From Bagarius yarrelli (Eukaryota > Chordata > Actinopteri > Siluriformes > Sisoridae), in contig VCAZ01000021.1 in the NCBI GenBank assembly GCA_005784505.1, positions 3,079,308-3,143,307 of the forward strand: DNA of 64,000 bases. Reading direction: 5' to 3'. The position numbers and the translations under genes were made by a program. Below are positions 1 to 11,800 of the stretch, one piece after another. The first letter of the stretch is position 1; each line of letters opens with the position of its first letter. The notes beneath the pieces were generated by a model that saw nothing but the letters and a program-made list of their open reading frames with translations, did not search any database and was not told the DNA's origin.

Positions 1-3000
1 TAGCATAGACATCCACTGCCATCTGACCAATGGAGAGCGTTTGCTCTTGGATATTTTGTGGCAGGCCCTGGAGATTGGACACCAGGGTCAGACAAGTTGT
101 CTGCAGCTGCTGCGTCAGGTTGCGAGCGATGGTCAATGTCTGTGACTCGATTATCTAAAGACAAGAGGAAAAAAAAAAAAAAAGGCTTGTATAACATCTG
201 TTAAGGTAAGATTATTTATATAGCACAGATCACACACACTGTTTAAGATTTTTAATTTTTCTCATGTAAAACATTTTGAATTACAACTATCACAATTGGA
301 AAAGCAGACAATTGATTTTAAATGAACAAAAACAGTCAAGAATATAAAGAGATGCAATCAGTTGTGATGTTGCAGTGCTAAATCAGTAAAGTAAAAAAAA
401 AAAAAAAAAGAATCAACGTGTTCTGAATTTGGATTTCCAGATGGCTATTGATTTAAGACACCTGATCCCTTCTGGAAGCTGGTTTTATCTGCAGGCTGCA
501 TAATAGCTAAAAGTAAATTCCACTTTATAGTTGTATAGTAGTTTATAGTGAACCCTTAGTATGTCCAACTGACTTTTACTGATCTGATCTTTTTTTCTCC
601 AATGAGCATACCTGCAATATATTTTGGTTCTAGACCATTTGTTGACTAATAACAGAGTAACAGTACTTTAATAGTATGTACATAAAGATGCTGCCAATTA
701 CATTTAGGATTGATTTTAAAGTGCCTACTACATTTAAATTAGAATAAGTATAATTTTGGGTAGGATTAATAAAATTTAGACATACTACAGCCACCATACT
801 GAGACTGTCACATCACAACGTTACAGCAGCGTAAATTTAAAGTTGCATTATTTTTAATTGGATGATTAACAAGTGCAATTTACCCACATTTGTAATTTAC
901 ACTTAAAAAGTGCTGCGAACACATGGGATAGTAATGTGTCCATTACATTCATACTTCAGAGTCCAGACAGAATAATACATCCAGGAACTTTACGGCTACT
1001 ATTTTCACATACTAAGGATTACGGCATACTACGTGCCTTACATAATCATTTACACAGTGTATAGTAGGTAAGTATGCAGTATGTAATTTTAGACACAGCA
1101 TATGTGTACCTCTGCCTTGTTGTCTGTGTCACCATCATTTTTCAATGCAGCATTCCAGTCCACCAATGCACTCAGTTTTTCAACCACCTTCTGGTTGGCG
1201 CCATTAATGTTCTTTCTTGTGTACTCAATCTGATGGAGATAGATCATTTAAAAGTCAAATTATTCATTTATCCAGTCACCCATCCATTTTTTTTTATATC
1301 ACTTATCCTACACAAGCTCACAGGGAACCTAAGGCTATGCCACCTTATTTGCCAGTATTTTTAGTTTTCTTACTTCATCTGCTTCTTTATTTTATATTGT
1401 TAATTTGTTTTTATCCATCTTGAATGCTTCCTTATCCTTGATAAAGCATGAGCAGTTGTATAAAGTATTTTACCGCATGTTGTACTATGTGATTTTTTTT
1501 TTTTTAAATCCCAGGAGGGGATTGCACTTACACACGCTGAACAATTTAGAGATGCCAATCGGTCAACAACTTATATTTAAGATATTTAAGACGCTTGGGG
1601 GGGGGGGAAGCCAAGAAAAAGGTGACCCAGACGCTCAAAGGGACCATGCAGAAACTCCACACAGAGTGCAGAGGCAGAAATCCAACTTCAACCCCATAGG
1701 TAATCAAAACAGACTGAGATGAACTTCTGGGAATGTGTCTGAGAAACTTATCTATGAAGTTAGGCTGAAGAATAGGGGTAATAGTTGAATAATAAACACT
1801 ATTCTTCAGCTCAACTTCATGAGCTATCTTCTGGGATTTGTCTAAATGTTTGGTTTTAGAATACACAAAGTTCAATACCACACAATATACAAATTCAAGC
1901 CTGATTATAGGTCACTAACCAGATCCATGGTGCGGTTGAGCTGAGTGATGGACTCCTGGCTGTTCGTTTTGGCATCGTAAACTTTGCTGATAGCTTTCTG
2001 ATAGGCCCTCTGTCTCAGTTTGGAGGAGATGGACCCCAGTCGCACATAGTAGTTAGGTTCATTGGTCTCCGTCTCAAAACCTTTGGTTATATTTATTTCT
2101 TGTTCTGGAAGAGCATGTAAAAAACAAACAAAGCTAAGCCAATGTCTGGAAATTTTCACAGTGGTTATTTAAACAAAACTGTGCAGCACTAGAAACAAAA
2201 ACAACTATGGATTTGAGGTCATTGGTCCCGTTGGGTTAAACTTGGTATAATGACTGCTGGAATTGGTCTGCATTTTATTACAATAAAAATAAATTAGGTA
2301 GGTCTGCCTTAAGACCTTATTCTGTTTTGGTACCAAGATAATCAAATGAACTTTTCACTAATGTCAGAACAGCTCAGGAGTCAGGAGTCACTGGCTGATG
2401 GCATATCTCTTCCTTAAATACCTTTATGTTACACTTTCTTAGTGACCTAGTATTGATCTATTTATTGATGGAGCACTTAGACATCGCTTTGGATAAGGGC
2501 GTCTGCCAAATGCTGTAAATTTAAAAGCGTTTGTGTAACCTATGGACTTTAGTGTAATGTGAAATCCTAAACTTTTGTCCTGGATGAAAAAAATAACATC
2601 CATGTCATTGTTATTGTGTCTGCTAACAGCTTTAAAGTAAATAAACCAAAGCGCATTCAAACCTTGGTTGTCCTCAGGTGCAGGCAGATAACGATCTATT
2701 AGAACCTCCGAGGTGCTGAGAGCACTGTCCACACTGCTGCTCACTAGCTTGGCCATTTTGCTCTCCATCACTGTGTTAACACCACCTGTGACAATGATCC
2801 TCGTCTTCTCAACGCTCTCCTGCACTACTCCTCTGGTCCGAACCATCACATGGCTCAGGGTGGTAGACATGGTCTCCTTGGCCCCATTCATGGTTCCGGT
2901 AACCCGGTCTTTAGCGCTGCTTACGAGCTATATGAAATAAGATGGTAGTAATGATAAAAAACCTCAGCTACAAGAAAAAGAAGACCTTTAAAAATGTAAC

Positions 3001-3897
3001 ATTTTTTGCCTAATGTTCAATGTGTTGATGTATTATTAGCTATATATCTATCTACCTTTTTATCTACACACATACGTATTCATTCATTCATTCATTCATT
3101 CATTCATTTTTCATCTCACCTGTCCAGAAGGCTGGTGAAGGATTGGCAGGGTCTTCTCAATTTTATCCAAACTTTTACAGGCGAGGTCGTTAGCCCGAGA
3201 GACTAAAGCGAAAAAAAAAAAGAAAAAGTGTTTTGCGTTAATATACAGGTATAACACAGATAACTAAATAAACTGATTCAACACTTGACTGATGCTTACT
3301 TTGAGGCTCCAGCTTGCCAATGATTGGCAAGGCGCTGGTAAGAGCTGCAGATGTGATGGTTTTTACACCTATTTCTGCCACCTCGCACATGGACTTGATA
3401 GCTGGATGGTTGTCTTTGGTGTTACTGTACAAGTCTGACACCATGCCATAGGTGGAGCTTACCAGCGGCAGCTTGGCTACTCGTATAACCACGTTCTGAA
3501 CACAGTCGAAGGTTAATTAGTATATAAATGTATATATAAAGCTATTCAAATATTATACATGATATTTTATGCTGTACTGTCAGGAATAAAGGCATCACAT
3601 CAGGGTACTTTACTTCATACCAAGCTTTTGGTATAACGAATAATCTTTACATTAATTTACATTCCTGGCACCCTTATTTATTTTTTCATAAGCTATCTGA
3701 GCAGTTAAGGATTAAGGGCCTTGCTTAGGGGCCCAAAGTTGGCAGCTTGGTGGTGCCATGAATTAAACCTATGCTTTTCTGATACATACAGAAAGGACAC
3801 CTTTATTTCTGAGAGTGTGTCAAATCTAAATAGAAATAAAATCATTTCAAGAGCATTCTTATGCACACACCTCGTTCATTATTTCCACAGGAGGCAT
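1..3897 (-). CDS. plin2: Perilipin-2 (lipid-droplet coat protein), partial: C-terminus outside window
   Basis: Seven coding exons were built by hand: 3871-3897 (start ATG, 9 codons), 3300-3495, 3120-3202, 2663-2927, 1920-2104, 1110-1229 and 1-154. All have AG acceptors and GT donors and keep one reading frame (about 343 aa). The second exon encodes the PAT domain (VVIRVAKLPLVSSTYGMVSD, later TSALPIIGKLEPQ). The fourth holds the amphipathic 11-mer-type repeats that bind the droplet surface. The 1920-2104 exon has the PNYYVRLGSISSKL block, and the last visible exon has ARNLTQQLQTTCLTLVSN, close to mammalian PLIN2. The C-terminal four-helix bundle (about 90-100 residues) must lie beyond position 1. 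Known role of the family: coats cytosolic lipid droplets and limits lipolysis. PLIN2 is preferred over PLIN3 because of residue similarity and because ADAMTSL1, its human 9p22 neighbour, is in the same window. Confidence 0.9.
2455..2525 (+). repeat. SINE tail fragment in a plin2 intron
   Basis: Contains the 3' signature GGATAAGGGCGTCTGCCAAA, then TGCTGTAAAT, shared by the tRNA-derived SINE family found throughout the window. Only the tail is recognisable. Confidence 0.6.
3075..3108. repeat. (ATTC)n tetranucleotide microsatellite
   Basis: Roughly eight uninterrupted ATTC units just downstream of the plin2 exon at 3120-3202, inside its following intron. Confidence 0.85.
3685..3790 (-). repeat. 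tRNA-derived SINE fragment
   Basis: On the plus strand it reads GAGCAGTTAAGGATTAAGGG, then a block with CTTAGGGGCCCAAAG and GCAGCTTGGTGGTG, the reverse complement of the middle part of the window's common SINE. It lies in the plin2 intron between 3496 and 3870. Confidence 0.55.
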
Positions 3898-4080
3898 GTT
3901 TCTCACTGTAAAAGATTAAAAAAAAAGTCTTTCAAACTACCGGTCACAGAAATTATGGAAATAAAATATATTTATAACAAAAAAAAAAAAAAGAAGAATA
4001 GTTGAAAACTCACCTGTTTTGTTCTGTAGGTTTATATCAGGAAGAGAAACCCGAAGTTTCCTCTTAGTTACGTTCAGTAA
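3871..4080 (-). other. plin2: plin2 5' end: untranslated first exon, first intron and start exon
   Basis: A CAG|GTGAGT donor at 4013/4014 ends a likely non-coding first exon (about 4014-4080). The intron ends at a TTTTACAG acceptor, and the short start exon 3871-3905 carries the ATG at 3895-3897. The exon 1 limit is inferred from the TATA box position. Confidence 0.65.
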
Positions 4081-4105
4081 TGTTTCTGGAATGAAGCGCT
4101 GATTT

Positions 4106-4198
4106 CGCTTTTATAGCCGCACACCAGCATCTCGCGAGACTGTGAACGTGGCCGCGCATGACGAAAAAAAAGTAGCGCAAAGGTGAACTATTACGTCA
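4106..4198 (-). promoter_or_regulatory. plin2: plin2 core promoter: TATA box, TCTCGCGAGA element, CRE-like site
   Basis: Read on the minus strand, TATAAAAG lies at about 4108-4115. Upstream of it is the palindrome TCTCGCGAGA at 4130-4139, a known vertebrate promoter motif, and further up a CRE-like site (TTACGTCA on the plus strand, 4191-4198). The local CpG density (4120-4225) is well above the surrounding AT-rich DNA. A PPAR site would be expected for plin2; only a weak AGGTGA half-site is seen at about 4181-4186. Confidence 0.6.
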
Positions 4199-4654
4199 CA
4201 GAGGCTTTTCAGGGCGACGTCGCAAGTGGGGAAGTCTTGTGATTAACACTCAGTTTTTTTATTACACTATTATTTTTCAACACGTATAAACAATTAGACA
4301 AATAAGAAGGGAAAACTATTATCTAAAAAGTATGTCTGAAGAGTATTAGTTAAAGTAACAGACATTAAACATTTAAAATCAGGATTTCTGGCCTATAAGT
4401 TAAGTATAATGTAGTTTATATGTACATACTGTAGGTAAACTAGTAGGTCAGAGGCAGCACACACATCGATTTTAATTTTTAAATAGCACCTAATGTCATT
4501 TAATATAGTTAATATGAGTTATACCTATTTGCTCAAAAAGTATATTTTAATTAGTTTTCAAAGTTTATTTATAGTATTTTTAAAGTTAAAAAGTATGTAC
4601 ATTATCCTATGAATTAATCACAGCACATTACAATGAGTGAACACATTACTGTGA

Positions 4655-4835
4655 TAAATAATATTTACATTTATCCGGAGCGACTTGAAATTTACATTCG
4701 TTTTTACATCCAACTGAGCAGTTGATGCTTGAGGGCCTTGCTTAGGGGCCCATGAGTGACAGCTTGTTGGTGCTGGGAATTGAACCCATGATCTTTGGAT
4801 TAGTCCAACAACGCTACCACTGCCTCCCAGATGCG
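4655..4835 (-). repeat. tRNA-derived SINE, nearly full length
   Basis: Tail (TTTATCCGGAGCGACTTGAA), middle (CTTGCTTAGGGGCCCATGAG) and tRNA-like head with a B-box-like GGGAATTGAACCCATGATC are all recognisable in reverse orientation. Confidence 0.75.
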
Positions 4836-5539
4836 TCACATGTCAGATGTGTGTCCTTATATGTATTTCTATGTTCTGTTATTATCCACCAATAATGTTT
4901 TCTTTTCTCTTTCCTGTTATTACTGTAGTTTATTTTATCATATTATAGTCTATTAAGGTATAGTCATATTCTTAGCTTCATTCGGCTAAAATTTAGGGTT
5001 TTTTGTTTCCATACTCTTTTTTTTTTACTGAATGTTGTACTATGTATCATTTTAATGAATTTGTATCCTGAAAGTTTTTGTTTTCTACATTATCCTTTGC
5101 CATGTTGAATGGGACAGGTTTGTACTTAAACCCAGTCTTGTGATGTCACACTCAGTAAATGAATGTACGATTAAGGCTTTGGTGTGGCCAATCCTGATAT
5201 AAAGCACAAACTTGAACATTGTTTGGAAGTTTAAAAATATTTTAGGTATGTCTTAGGGTCATTGAGCAAGCTTCTTGTTACTTTCTGAAATACGTCTGAC
5301 TCACAGTTAAGTAATTTCCCCTAGACTGGCCTGAATCTGGGTCATAGGCCACATAGCACGTTAACACGTCCGTTCATGTGTTGTAAACACTAACAGTCAT
5401 TGCTGGGTTTCCTGGGAAGTTTTTTACAAAAAAAGGAAACAAAGTTATGCTTAGTATTTTGGGAGCACTGGGCATACACCAGGAAAGAACTATGAATAGG
5501 TCACCATGTCATACCATTTACAGCATGTATCTCTATTTT

Positions 5540-5665
5540 TTTTAACTGAGCAGTTAAGGGTTTAGGGTTTTACTCAAGGGTCCAGCCATGACAACTTGGT
5601 GGTGCTGGGGAGTAAACTCATAACCGTCTAATCAGCCGTTCAACACCTTAAGTGTCCAGCTGGGT
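5540..5665 (-). repeat. tRNA-derived SINE fragment
   Basis: Middle and head of the same SINE family in reverse orientation (ACTGAGCAGTTAAGGG, then CAACTTGGTGGTGCTGGGG). Diverged copy. Confidence 0.6.
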
Positions 5666-6184
5666 CTACCCTGGGACAGAGAGTGCATTGTGGGTAAACT
5701 TTTAATCTACCTGCATGTAACCACTGAGCTAAGGTCAATATAGTGTAACTATAACCTGAGCTCAGATTTGAAACTGTGAGGTCATAACATTACTTAATAA
5801 CCAGCTCCCGGGTGTAGAGGCAGACAGCATGCTTTAGTGCATGTTAATGTTCCTTCAACAAGGCAATAGGTTATATAGAGGTCAAGCTGATTTTAAGCGC
5901 TATAACTATTCACTGGGAATAATAACAACTATGACAGATATACAGCGAAGACCTCTGGGACTTTTTGTTGCTGTTGAAATGCCCTGGAGCAACGTGGAGG
6001 TGAACAAACCGGCAAGCATGCAATAACCTTTACTTCATCACTGCTACCTTTAGACTATGATCCGATGATCATCATTTCAACTCAATTTTATTGGGCCATT
6101 ACAGTTAAGTGTCATTTATATTTGAGGAGCAGCAGAACAAAGTCTTTATGAGTAATAGAATGATGTCATCTTAGTGTTTCAATA

Positions 6185-6198
6185 TACAGTATATATAG

Positions 6199-6241
<43 letters not shown>
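6185..6241. repeat. (TA)n(CA)n compound microsatellite
   Basis: A TA tract runs directly into a CA tract ending at about 6241. Confidence 0.85.
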
Positions 6242-8548
6242 TTCTATCTTTTGATTTATTCACTATTAATCATCCCTAATACATGTTGTCTATAGCCAAA
6301 ACCTTTACACACACATATACATATAAGCTTGGATTTTTGCATCTTTATACAAGACTTTATTTGTGGTTTTGCTGACTCACCACTAAAGCTACTGAACTGT
6401 AATCTGTATTTAAGGTTGTTGTACTTGCCAGCATTCAGTGCCCTTGAGTAAACTTGTTGCAGTTCCTATTAAAATCCTCAGACTATTCAAGCACTTTTCT
6501 CTATTTAAAGGATAAAAACTCTCTAATCTTACTGCCAATAGCATTACTTGACCACAAGATTTAAATGTAAATATTTATTTATATTTTCATACATTTTTAA
6601 TCTAAAGCTAAAAAAAAGAATAATGTTTAACTGAACAATCCCAGATATGGGAAAATCATGCAAAATGAGTCATGGTTTTTTTTAAAAAAATATTAATTAA
6701 TTAACCAATTAGCTCGTCTACATTTATAAGCACATAAACACACACTCTATTGACTGGGACTGCTTGGAAAATGCGTTATTAATTAAAAAAATAGTACTTG
6801 TGGTTTCTGCTTTACCAGCAAAGTAAGCCTTTTAGTACTGTTAATAACAGTTTAATCTTATGTTTGTTATACGTATAGAAAGTTTTGAATTATGTACAAC
6901 AGCAAGACATTTAAACACACAACTGTGTTAAAAAAACAGCATTAACATAACATAAGTAGACAAAGTAGATAAAGTTTTAATATAAAATAGTTTAAAAAAA
7001 TAAGAATTAGATGCAGTGACAGTGACATCTTGTGGTCAAAGTCAGGTCTAGCATCATTTATTAGTCGTTCAGAGAGATTCTAAAATCTAATAGACACTGT
7101 AAGAACATTGTCAGCAGGGAGAATATTAAAATATGTGCACTGAAGTGCTTTAACTAATTAAAACATCTTTGCAAATCCATAAATAACATTTTTTACTTCC
7201 TAACTTTCTTATTTTTGTGAGAATACATACACTGTAACATACTATCAACATTATATTTATACATTTCAGTTGGCTTTCAAACTAAAATCCCCTTATTTAC
7301 TAAAGGTCACCTAATTATTTGTTAGAATCACCATGAACAAAATTTTTATCACATTCAACATAACTTGCCATGATGTTGAGCAGGTAATACTGCACACCAG
7401 CCAGTTTTCTCAGATTGGTAAAGAGAAAAGTTGCTTTAGAATGCAGGAAATTTGATCAAATGTGGACAGGTGAGTATCTCAGGTATTGTTCCTTGTAAAG
7501 AAATGTCTGTCTGTTTATTGTTAATAGTCTATATATCTTTGGAAAAATAATGCTCATTTGCCTGTAGTCATTAATTAGAAAGCAAAACATACATTTTAAA
7601 TCTTAATAAAATGAACACACAGTTACTCAGGGTTCCCACTCTCATCCCAGTACATTTTTAAATTTCAGATTCACAGCCTAAAGTAATGTATATTTCTCTC
7701 TCCAGAATAGTCATAGCTATAATTTGTAAAAAAGTACACATTATAGCTATGAACACATTATAACGGCTGCCTGGGCTGTTATCTTTAAAAAAAATGTTTC
7801 CTATTTCTTCCCCAACTGCATGACATTAAATTAAACAATAAAGTAAAACAATAAAGAGTAAAAAATCTTAAATAAATAAATCTTTTTAAGATAAAATCAT
7901 TTAAAATTACTTAAATGTGTAAACTAGGAAGACAAAACATGCACAATAAATAAACTTTTCACTCTGTTATGGGTAAATTGTATAACTGAATTCCTGTATA
8001 GAACTGAATGGGTTTTTCAGGATTGGAAAATTGGTCATTAATTTCCAGGATTTCCAGGACACGTAGGTTCCCTGATAATTGTAATCACTAAGCTAATTTC
8101 CTGTTCCAGACTGACTCGTCCCTCTATTAAAGAAAGGAAAAACTATGTAGCCCCCACACTGACCCTGCACTGATCAGTGAAGTGGCACCAGCCAGGGATA
8201 AGATGCAGGACAGCAAGTACAGTCAGTCAATCATGTGCATGTTTAAGAATCTTTTTTTTTTTTTTTTTAAACAAAAAAACAAAAAAGACGAGGGTTGGTT
8301 TGTTGCTTTAGTTTTTACCATGACAACCTGTAAAATATGTAGAGAATGCACCAAACGTGTAAAAATTGGATACAGTAAGATTCCGACCACTAATTACAGA
8401 ATGTATATTGTCCAGGTTAACCGGCCCATACCGTACGATAGCATTAGTACCTTAAGTCTGTGTTTCTTTCTTCTCTTATTTCAATGTAGATTTTAAAATG
8501 TTAAAACTTGAATGATTTATTAAAAATGAATAAAACAATGCAAAACCA

Positions 8549-8551
8549 TTT

Positions 8552-8554
<3 letters not shown>
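8549..8554 (-). terminator. larp7: Candidate larp7 polyadenylation signal (AATAAA)
   Basis: AATAAA on the minus strand about 300 bases past the larp7 stop codon. It directly follows, in the transcript sense, a homopolymer T tract (plus-strand A run at 8555-8585). Position and hexamer are the only evidence. Confidence 0.4.
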
Positions 8555-8587
<33 letters not shown>

Positions 8588-8848
8588 ATTAGGCCACTGC
8601 TTCACATTTTAAATGCACAGAAATCTAAAACACATTCACTTTCAAAATCATTTAAAAAAATGACCACATATTTACAGAAATCAGTAAGCACTAAAAAAGT
8701 TACTTGAAACAGCTATGAACAGTCAGGTACACCTTCGTCATATCAGTTTTAAAACATTCAAAAATATTAATTTAGATGAAAAAAATCTCACTATTAAAAC
8801 GAATCAATCAGTGCAAAAAAACCATATTGCTCTGGCAAGGCAAATTTC

Positions 8849-11800
8849 CTAGTCATCAAAACGGATGTGCTTGTTTGCCTCTTTGGTCCGAGCGATAATA
8901 ATCTTCTCAGCCTTGGAAATAAGCTACAAAGGGGAAAAAATTACAAATGCATATCTCTGATTTTATTAAATACATAAAATATAGAAGCATAAAATTGTAA
9001 GACCTGACTCACCTTTTCTGTGCCTCGCTTTTTGTCTCTGGGTCGATTTAATTTAGCCTGTCGATCCACCAGTATCTTCTGCCAGTACCTTTGTTCGTGA
9101 TCACCTTTGGAAATTAATTCATAAACATCTTTAATACAGGACATACTATATTATAAATGAAAAATTAATTATAAGGAATAAACCTGAAAGTTTTTGCATA
9201 CACCAGAGGATGTGTCAATTCCAGAACCTAAAGATGTGTCAATTCCTGGTCTACTCCAGGAAGTAAGGGTGCTGAGCACCTCTGGCTTTAGGTTCAAGAA
9301 TAACCAGCCAGGGGGTTCACCTGTTACTGAGGTTAAATTTAAAAAAAAAAAAATTCACTCGTCTAACTGGTGCAAAAACACATTTCAGATTTTTTTTTGA
9401 CTGGAATTCCAAACAATATGAAATAGGATTGAGTGTTGAGCTGGCAAATCAATCAGAGAAGGAAGCAGACCTGGAGACTAGTGGGCAGCCAAGCAGCAGC
9501 GGCCGCAACAGCTCCTCTAAAGCGATCACCACACATTACAACAGGAATTAGGAATGCCAAGGGTGCTGCAACACTTCTGGCTTAGAGTCCAGCGCCATTT
9601 TAGCTCTTTAGCTCCTCTGTGCAAAATAAGTTCCCGTGGCTTATGGAAGCGGGGGCTTTATAACACAAACTAGTTAGTCTATTGTACGTTTATTGATTTT
9701 TTTAATGCCGTGTCAGCGTCAATGCCTACATTCAAGATAGGTAATAAAGGTATAAGCAAGAGGGTTTTAGTCGTTCTAGTAAAATTGGAAACATTAGGAT
9801 CTTACAGTGTTGCAGCAGTCAATAGCAGCCACTATATGCGGTCACTGAGAACTCAAACACTTCATTTAATTCATGAAATATTGTTTTGAAGACTAGTTCA
9901 TTAGGTAGTCTGTTAAATACACAGATATACAGACACAGCCGTGCTGAATAAGACGACATTCTGTAATGTCTCCCTTCATCCTTTTATGCTAGAATTGCCT
10001 GAGAACACAATAAAATCTTAACGTTTCAATGGCCGCATTCCCTGCGATTCTGGCCTCTTAAGCTATTTGCCACTTGAAGCATATCAATCAGCAGCAACAG
10101 TGAAACAGATAGAAAAGGAAACGGTTGTAAAAGTGTTTAGCCTTTAGTTGTCTAACCGGTCAGGATGTCCAGATTCCAGTTGTGCTTTTTTTGCAGTTCG
10201 ACCCGGACTGTGATGACGGCTTTGGCGTCCTCAGGACTCTTGAAGCGGATATAACCCTCTGAATCGCCCTCCACAATGTCCACATACTGCACTGAAGCTA
10301 TCTCAGACAGTGTGTCCTACAAACACAAAGAACAAGAATTTACACATTATTAAAAGTCGCTTTTTAGTACTAACATAAGTTACCACCATTTTGTACCTTG
10401 ACACTTTTTTTGTTGGGCAGAGGCTGGCTGTGGGTGATTTTGAGAATGACTCCAGTTTCAAACTTTGGCCCACCAATCGTTTCTTTTTCAGGTTTACAAT
10501 CACTCCCTGCAAAGGAAATAAATAAATGAGGGTTGGGGTTATGAATAGACCAATCAAAATGCTTTACATTCCCTTTTTTTAAATAGCTAAAGACTTTATA
10601 TAAATATACACTAAATACAACAAAATGGAAAAAAACCCCCAAAAAACCCAAAAAAGAGTTTAAATAAATCTTAAGTAAATACTCACAGATTTTCCCACTT
10701 TCCTCCATGGTTTGCAGTGAGTCGCATGAAATTGTTTTTTGAATGTCACAAATATTCTTCTTCAGGCTGGCCATGCACTGCTTTTGAAGGGACAAATATT
10801 CTTCCTTCAGGTCCAGCCACTCTTTCCTTTAGGCAAAAAGAAGAAGCAGTTCAAAGTCCCGTGTGAATTAAGAGATTGAAAACAAAAAGTGGGTGTAAAG
10901 ATAATTATTACAATGTCCTGAAATTCTGTTAAAACAAGAAAATATAGATTAACAATTTAAATATTCAGTTTTATTTCACCTCGACAGTTCTCCAGAAATT
11001 TCTATTAACATGGACTTTTGATAGTGTTTTACATATTTTAAATATTAAATTTGGTTTAAATACAATTTAATTATCAGTTTCTTACATCGTCCCTAATGCC
11101 AACAGACTACCTGCTTCAGTGATTGACTTCACTGCATATCTGAACGTTATTCTAACATTTATCATCTCTAATTTTAACTTAGACATCTAATTATCATTAC
11201 ATTAAAATCACTGGAAAATGTGATGTATTATGATCTACGTTTTAGCATCTCTGTTTAATATTGCTCCTTTATGTAAAAGTCATTGTAACTGTGCTAGTAA
11301 TTTCTCTGTGATATCACTGCAGGACACAACTGCACAAATACATTATCATCCAGCAAATGAACACCAGCCCTGTTAAACATCTCCACATATTTCAAAACAA
11401 ATGCTTTTGTTATCTTTCAGCACAGAGTTTGTGTTAAAATTCCTGCAATCAAAGGTCTTTCAAGGTCTTACTTTGAGAGTACTCGGAGGGGAATAACCTC
11501 TTCCTCAATTTTCAGTCTTTCCTTATATTTCTTCTTTCTCTTCCTCTTGGCCTTTGAGATGGAATCGTCTTTTTCATCCTTTTTTCCGTCCTCAAGTTCC
11601 TTTTCTGTATTGTTTTCAGATGACGTCTCTAGAGAACAATGATCAACTCTAGGTCACGTCTACACATCTACTGCCAATATAACAGATCACTGAACGGGCT
11701 CAAGGGGTTGCAATTTCAGACACAATACTGAGCTCAATTTAGTTCAGTTTGTTAACTGCACATAACTTTCCTCCTACCAGCATGCAGGCTGGGAGCGTTA

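Larger units (their letters stand above)
4226..8540. other. Intergenic DNA between plin2 promoter and larp7 3' end
   Basis: About 4.3 kb of AT-rich sequence. It holds two minus-strand SINE remnants (about 4660-4830, 5545-5660), a (TA)n(CA)n microsatellite near 6185-6241 and several A/T runs. No exon, RNA gene or long open frame with recognisable homology was found; the short open frames at 5841-6026 and 8182-8496 have no domain features. Confidence 0.6.
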
